Source: Manis javanica (lineage: Eukaryota; Chordata; Mammalia; Pholidota; Manidae). Taken from it: a DNA stretch of 64,000 nt. Made by a program: the position numbers and the translations under genes. This document shows positions 38,401 through 44,400 of the stretch, in pieces. The notes beneath the pieces are model-generated. The model made no database searches, was not told the DNA's origin, and worked only from the letters and a program-made list of their open reading frames with translations. The stretch lies in assembly GCF_040802235.1 (NCBI RefSeq), contig NC_133170.1, forward strand, positions 8,075,001 to 8,139,000, in the 5' to 3' direction. How positions within the stretch are numbered: the first letter of the stretch is position 1; every line of letters begins with the position of its first letter.

Positions 38401-41400
38401 GCTGGTTGGCTTATAAGTAATTGAACACATTTTTCATGAGTAAGAGACAAAGCAGTCAGCTTGAGACCCTGGGGATCCACAAATAGAATCGCAAGGGTCT
38501 GTGGTGAGCACATTCACATTTTAACAAGTGCAATCCGGCTTATTCTAAAAGACTCAGATTTTATGGGGAAAAAAACTAAGTTTTTTTATGTTTTATTTTT
38601 TTACTATGAAAAGAGGGTGCATTTTTCCTCCCCTTAAAAGTAAACATGCTTATTGTAATTGTAACTTGAAGGTTTGGAAGCCAAAAAATAAAATTATTCC
38701 CCAAATCCAGGATTTAGGGCTGATTAGTGAGATAATACTGAATATGGTTTTGTATCTTTTCTTTGCACAGAAGTTTTTTGTTTTTTTTTTTTGTTTTGGA
38801 GTTTTTTTTAAAAAAAAAATGTTGAAGACTTGGAATCATATTTTTAATAAAAAAAGTCAAACTATTTAATTTTGATAAAAGTAAAAATCAACTGAACTTA
38901 TACCTGATTACATAATTCTGAAAATCCATGATTGGTTTGCTGTGTTATTTATTTACTATTTAAAAAGTGGGTGTATGTTTTTTCTCCAACATGAAAGTAA
39001 AACATGTTCATTTGTAATTGTACTTATAAAACTTTGGAAAAAGATCAATCATCCTATTTTTTCACTATGAAAAGAGGTGTTCTTTTCCTCTCCATAAAAG
39101 TAAACATGTGCTCATTATAATTGTAACTTGAAAATTTAGAAGTGCCGAAAAATAAAATTATTCTAAGATCCCATCAACATTTAGGGTGTAGTTGAGATTA
39201 CACTGAATATGGATGGCTTTGTATCTTTTTTTTTTTGCAGTGAATATATTATAAGCATTTTCTCATGTCATTTTTTATAAAATATGAGTTTTAATGCCTA
39301 CATATTAGTCTAACACATGTATATATTGTTTATTTAATCAATACTCCACAGGGGAATATTCAGGTTGGTTCTGGCTTTTGCTACTATAAATAATACTACA
39401 ATAAATATATTTTTACACTATTTGTGTGTGTGGCTGGTTGTTTTCTTAGCGTACCACCTTAATTATCTTTGTGAGAAAGTCCTCAAGACTCCGCCATTAA
39501 TTCAGATACCATTCTCTCTATTGATATGTTCCTTTAAGTGCTCTGAAAATACTTAAGGAACTTAGTCATATGTGAGGAAATTGATGTCTCCTGATTCTTG
39601 AGCCCCAGTCCTTTGTGGCAAATGTATTAAAAATAACCTTCTTCCCAAAACATATACCATTTAACTGTCTCCCTCTGAAAGCCCGGAAACAGGAAGTCAG
39701 AGGTGGTAGCTGTCTGTTCCGTGAGAGGAAAGAGATGAAGCAGATGCATGGATTGTGATTGACAGAACAGATGTTCTCCTGACCACACTGCCTGGGGACT
39801 TAGTGAGAATCAAAGGCAAACTGGTAACATTTTTGTTTATTATGTTTCAAAGGAAAATTTCTAACTCTCACATACCTGATATTAATCCACCTGACGATTA
39901 ATCCACCTTTAAGAACACAGCATCACTTCAGGTGGGCTAGAATCCAATCACTATGTGTGACTGGAGAGAAACATGGCTAAAAGGGATACCGTGCCTGTCT
40001 TAGGACTACCGTGTGGCTGCATTTACATCACTCAGTGTCAAAATAAAATTAAATGGCACAATCCAAACTGGGTCGTGAGTCATAAGACAGATTCAATAAA
40101 TACTTGCAGAATCAAAGGCCTCCCAGAAGAAAGTCTAACCCAGAGAGGCAAGTCCCTCTGAGTTAAAAAGCCAAGAGTGAGTGTGCAAAGCAACACGAGT
40201 GAAGTGAAGCTGGACCCAGACAAGACCAGTGGGGAAATGGCATATGTATTACACTTGTTCGTCCAACGAATTTGGTTGATTCCTCACTGAGGGTCAAGCC
40301 AGATGCAGAGGACAGGGGTGACACATGAGAGCAGTGATGACAGAAAGGGCTGAGGCTGAAAAGTTACAGGGGAAAGCTTGGGGTGATACGCATGTTACTG
40401 GTTTTGGCGAAGCCAATATATTTGAGAAAATGGTGTATTATATATGTCAGCCTGACACTCGTCTTCTCTTACTGAATATGCAATTAGGAAAGCATAAAAG
40501 CAAACAATTACTAGGAAATCAAAGTTTTATGAGTATTTTCCCTGAAGTATTATCCTATATTGGAACATCAATTGGAATATTTAGAATAACCAACTTGAAC
40601 CTTTCCCCCAAATTCTAACCAGAGGAATATTAGAATTCATATGGCATATTATCACTTTTAAAATAAAATGCTGCAAATATATTGAACTACATCGTCCCCT
40701 TTTTAGGTCTAAGCCCAGGGTCTGTTCATTGTGCATGCTTTTTTATTCGACCACATACCAAAAATTAATGCTTTTGCTATAATACTAGAAATAGAGACTT
40801 AAGAAATTTCCATTACTTCAATTTCTCAAGTATTTTGATGCTGTAGTAATTGTTTCCTCTTTAAACACTCATTTATACATATCTTTAAGTTTTAATGTAA
40901 CACAAAAGCTCTTTGAGTGGACAGACTTTAAATGTCAAAAGAAAAATACTGTTTGTTCTGAGGTTGAATTTAGGAGTGTGTGTGAAAGAAGGCTTAGCAA
41001 AGGTGGGTAGAGAGACTGCTTACAGAAAGCTAAATTTGTATGCTGGACTTGATACTATTGGGGCTATCTCGAAAGATTTGAAAAAAGGTTTAAAATTGCA
41101 TGGAAGATGGTTGCTGGATTAGACACAGAGAGTTCTAAGCATTCAGGAATTACCACCCGGCTCCAGGTTATTTATTTCTGCACTGGAGATGACCAATTGC
41201 CAGGTATGTATTGGAGTAGTCAAAATAAAAAGCTGATTATATTGTGTTTTACATTAACAAAAGCCATAGAAAAATTCTACTATGCTTTTTAATCTATATG
41301 CCAACTTAATTGAGCTATGATTAATTATTACACCTCCAATTCAAGGTCCTCTCCAAGACCCCTGACAACTCCCAGGTGGCTAAATTTTCACTGTCATCAC

Positions 41401-44400
41401 TACTCTCGCTTTTTAATTAGCTCAGCTGTGCATTAATATTATTTTATGAAAACATATTTTGTCTAACGTGTTTAGGTATACTGAAACAGAAGGCATTTTT
41501 CTGATCCTCTATCCCAGGAGTTCGCAAGGGCCAGAGGGTATGGTTTCTGTTGCAATGACTCCATTAATATCAGCTCCTTGCAGATCCCATAATTAATTTC
41601 CCATATTCATCATCATTATTTAAATGGTAGGAGATCATCAAGCTGTCAGAAGACAAAAAGGCCTTCAATTGGAGTGTCATCCCCTAAAAGATAAAGCTCA
41701 AACTTCTATATTTGAATAGTAATATATAAAAAACGAGTATTTACCGAGCCCTTACCATGGTCCAGGCAGTATTCTAAGTGCCTTTCCTGTATTAACATCT
41801 CACAATGGTGCAAAAGATAATGACTGTAGTGTCCCATTTGAAAACTGAGGCTCAGCTATGTAGAGGCCCACCGCCTGGTGGTGGTGGGAGAGGTGCCAAC
41901 TTGGGGCTGTCTGGCTCCTGAGATCCTGCTCCTCTCAGGAGGCTTACTTCCTAGCATCCATCCCTCTGTCCCTTGACAGGCATCTAAATTAACCATTCAG
42001 ATGTTCTCCATTCTCCACATAGCAGCTGCTCCTCAGGGGGTGGTCTCACCCCAGCTCTAGGGAAAGGCTTACTGATGGAAATGCACCCTTACCGCATGCC
42101 CAGTGTGGATAAAGTGAAGGTTCCTGTGGCCAGGATTCTCACCTGGCCCTGGCTGGCTAGCTCACTACATGCCTGTGGGCAATATGTTGCTACTGACTCT
42201 ATATAAAGAGCTCCGCCCAGTGCTCTGGGTGACATGGTGGCATGGCTGCAAGGCTGCAGGAGAGCAGAGACGAGGCTGGAGTGGTGGCAGCATCGAGGAC
42301 AGAGACTGGGATGGCTGTGCGGGTAGAGAGGCCCAGAGGGCAGCTGTGCGGGAAGAGGGGCCCAGAGACTGGCTTGCTGAATGCAGACTCACTCTGAAGT
42401 AAGCGGGATTTTAGTGACTGACTTGCCACGGTGGGAATAAAGTTGGGTATAACCCTTTCACCCCAAGAGCATTCTACTGTCATTTCTTTGGTCACATTGG
42501 ATCCATAGTGAACTTGCCTGGGGCTGAAACCCACTGGCAAGACACCAGGGTAGCTTAGATCTGGAGTTTCTGAGTAAATCAGTACAGGGCACACCTCGTG
42601 CCAGAGGGGTTGGTTCAGAGCTGGGAGTCACAGCCCAATTCAGCCAGCGCTCTCTAGTCGAGGTGTACGTGCTCATCACTGTAGTCCTGGACTTTTCCAT
42701 TGTCCAATCAACATATCATCTGTGGGCGAAATGAGAGTTCCTGTGGCTGGGATTCTCACCTGGCCCTAGTGACTAGCTCACTGCACACCTGTGGGCAATA
42801 CATGGCTGTTGACTCTATATAAAGAGCTCCACCCAGTGCTCTGGGCACGACATGGTGGCACAGCTGCAAGGCTGCAGGAGAGCAGAGCAGAGGCTGGAGT
42901 GGTGGCAGCTCATGTATTGCCCACCAGTGGCAGCACCGAGGCCAGAGGTCCAGAGGCAGGGACCGGCTTGCTGCCTGCAGACTTGCTCTGAGTGAACGGG
43001 ATTCTAGTGCTTGACCTGCCACTGTGGGAATAAAGTTGGGTATAAACCCTTTCACCCCAAGGACGTTCTACTGTCATTTCTTTGGTCTCGCTGAATCCAC
43101 AGTGAACTTCCCCAGGGCTGAAACCCACTAACAAGACATTATCTTTGTTTTTTTAAGCCAGTTTCAGTTGGGTTTTCTAGCAAATGCAAGTCGCCTATTG
43201 TATTCTTTGTAGTTTTTCAGTATCTGGCCTCAGTATAACTTTCTAGTCCTTAATCTCACTTGTTTGGGGCCAAATAGGTCACTCAGGGTTTCCCAAATAC
43301 AACATATCATTCATCCATTTGCAAGGATGACACTTCTGCCAAGACTGCCTCGTCCTTTCTTCTCCCTGGAGAACCCACACTGCACTGCGGACGTGTTCTC
43401 CACGACTCCCGCCACCACCTGACTTGGGTATGTTGTTTCGTCTTCATACCTGTGGTGCCTAGCATACACTTGACCAGTAAGCACTTCAGTAAGTGTTTGT
43501 AGAACTAACAAAAATCATGGGCAGCACAGAAATCTGAATGAGAATATGGTCTTTTTAACCAACATAATCATCTAGATCAATGCTGTCAGATAAGACCAAA
43601 AATGTTCTACACCTGCCCTTTCCAATATAGTCACCATTCGCCACAGGTGGCTATGGAACACTTGAACTGTGGCGAGTGTGCCTGAGGGACTGAATTTTAA
43701 ATTTCACTATTGTAATTAATTTGAACTTAAATAGCCACATGCTATGAGTAAAAAATTTAGTAGAACCTAGAGGTTTCTTTTACCATTCAAAGTAGTCCAG
43801 TCACCTAATTAAAAAATACATAATTTTAGTTTGTCTGTATTTTGAGTTTTTAGCTTCAGAATGAAAAGGAACAGTACACTTTGTATCTCTCAGATGCTCA
43901 GTAACTAATTACTGTGTAATCCCTTACCTGCATAGAACTTCATCTACGGTCTATCATCGACAGCATCCTTACGCTCTGAGGCCAGCATACATAATTCGTG
44001 TAGTGGAAGTTTTCCAGTTTTGGGACACCCAGAAATGAAATAAAATAGATCGATTTTTTTTCCCACGGAAAATCTTTTTACAGGAATCAAATTCCATATA
44101 GTGTCAAGAAAGCAGGTTATTTGCATAACTAAAGGCTTGTTTTTAATAGGCAATAGAATCTGTTCTCAATAATACACCTTTCAGTTACAAGATAAAAATA
44201 ATGGAAGCAAATGTTCCCTTAAAAAACAATCAGACACAGTGTGTAAATTTCTCTAGGTGTTCCAAGCACTCGATAAATGAAAGGACTTTCATTTATTACT
44301 CAAAAAAAGTACCCACAAAATGGCCTTATAGAAACGGCATTTTACCACAGATAATAAATTTTTCAGCTATAAAATGCACAATGGATTCCTTCCCTCCCAC

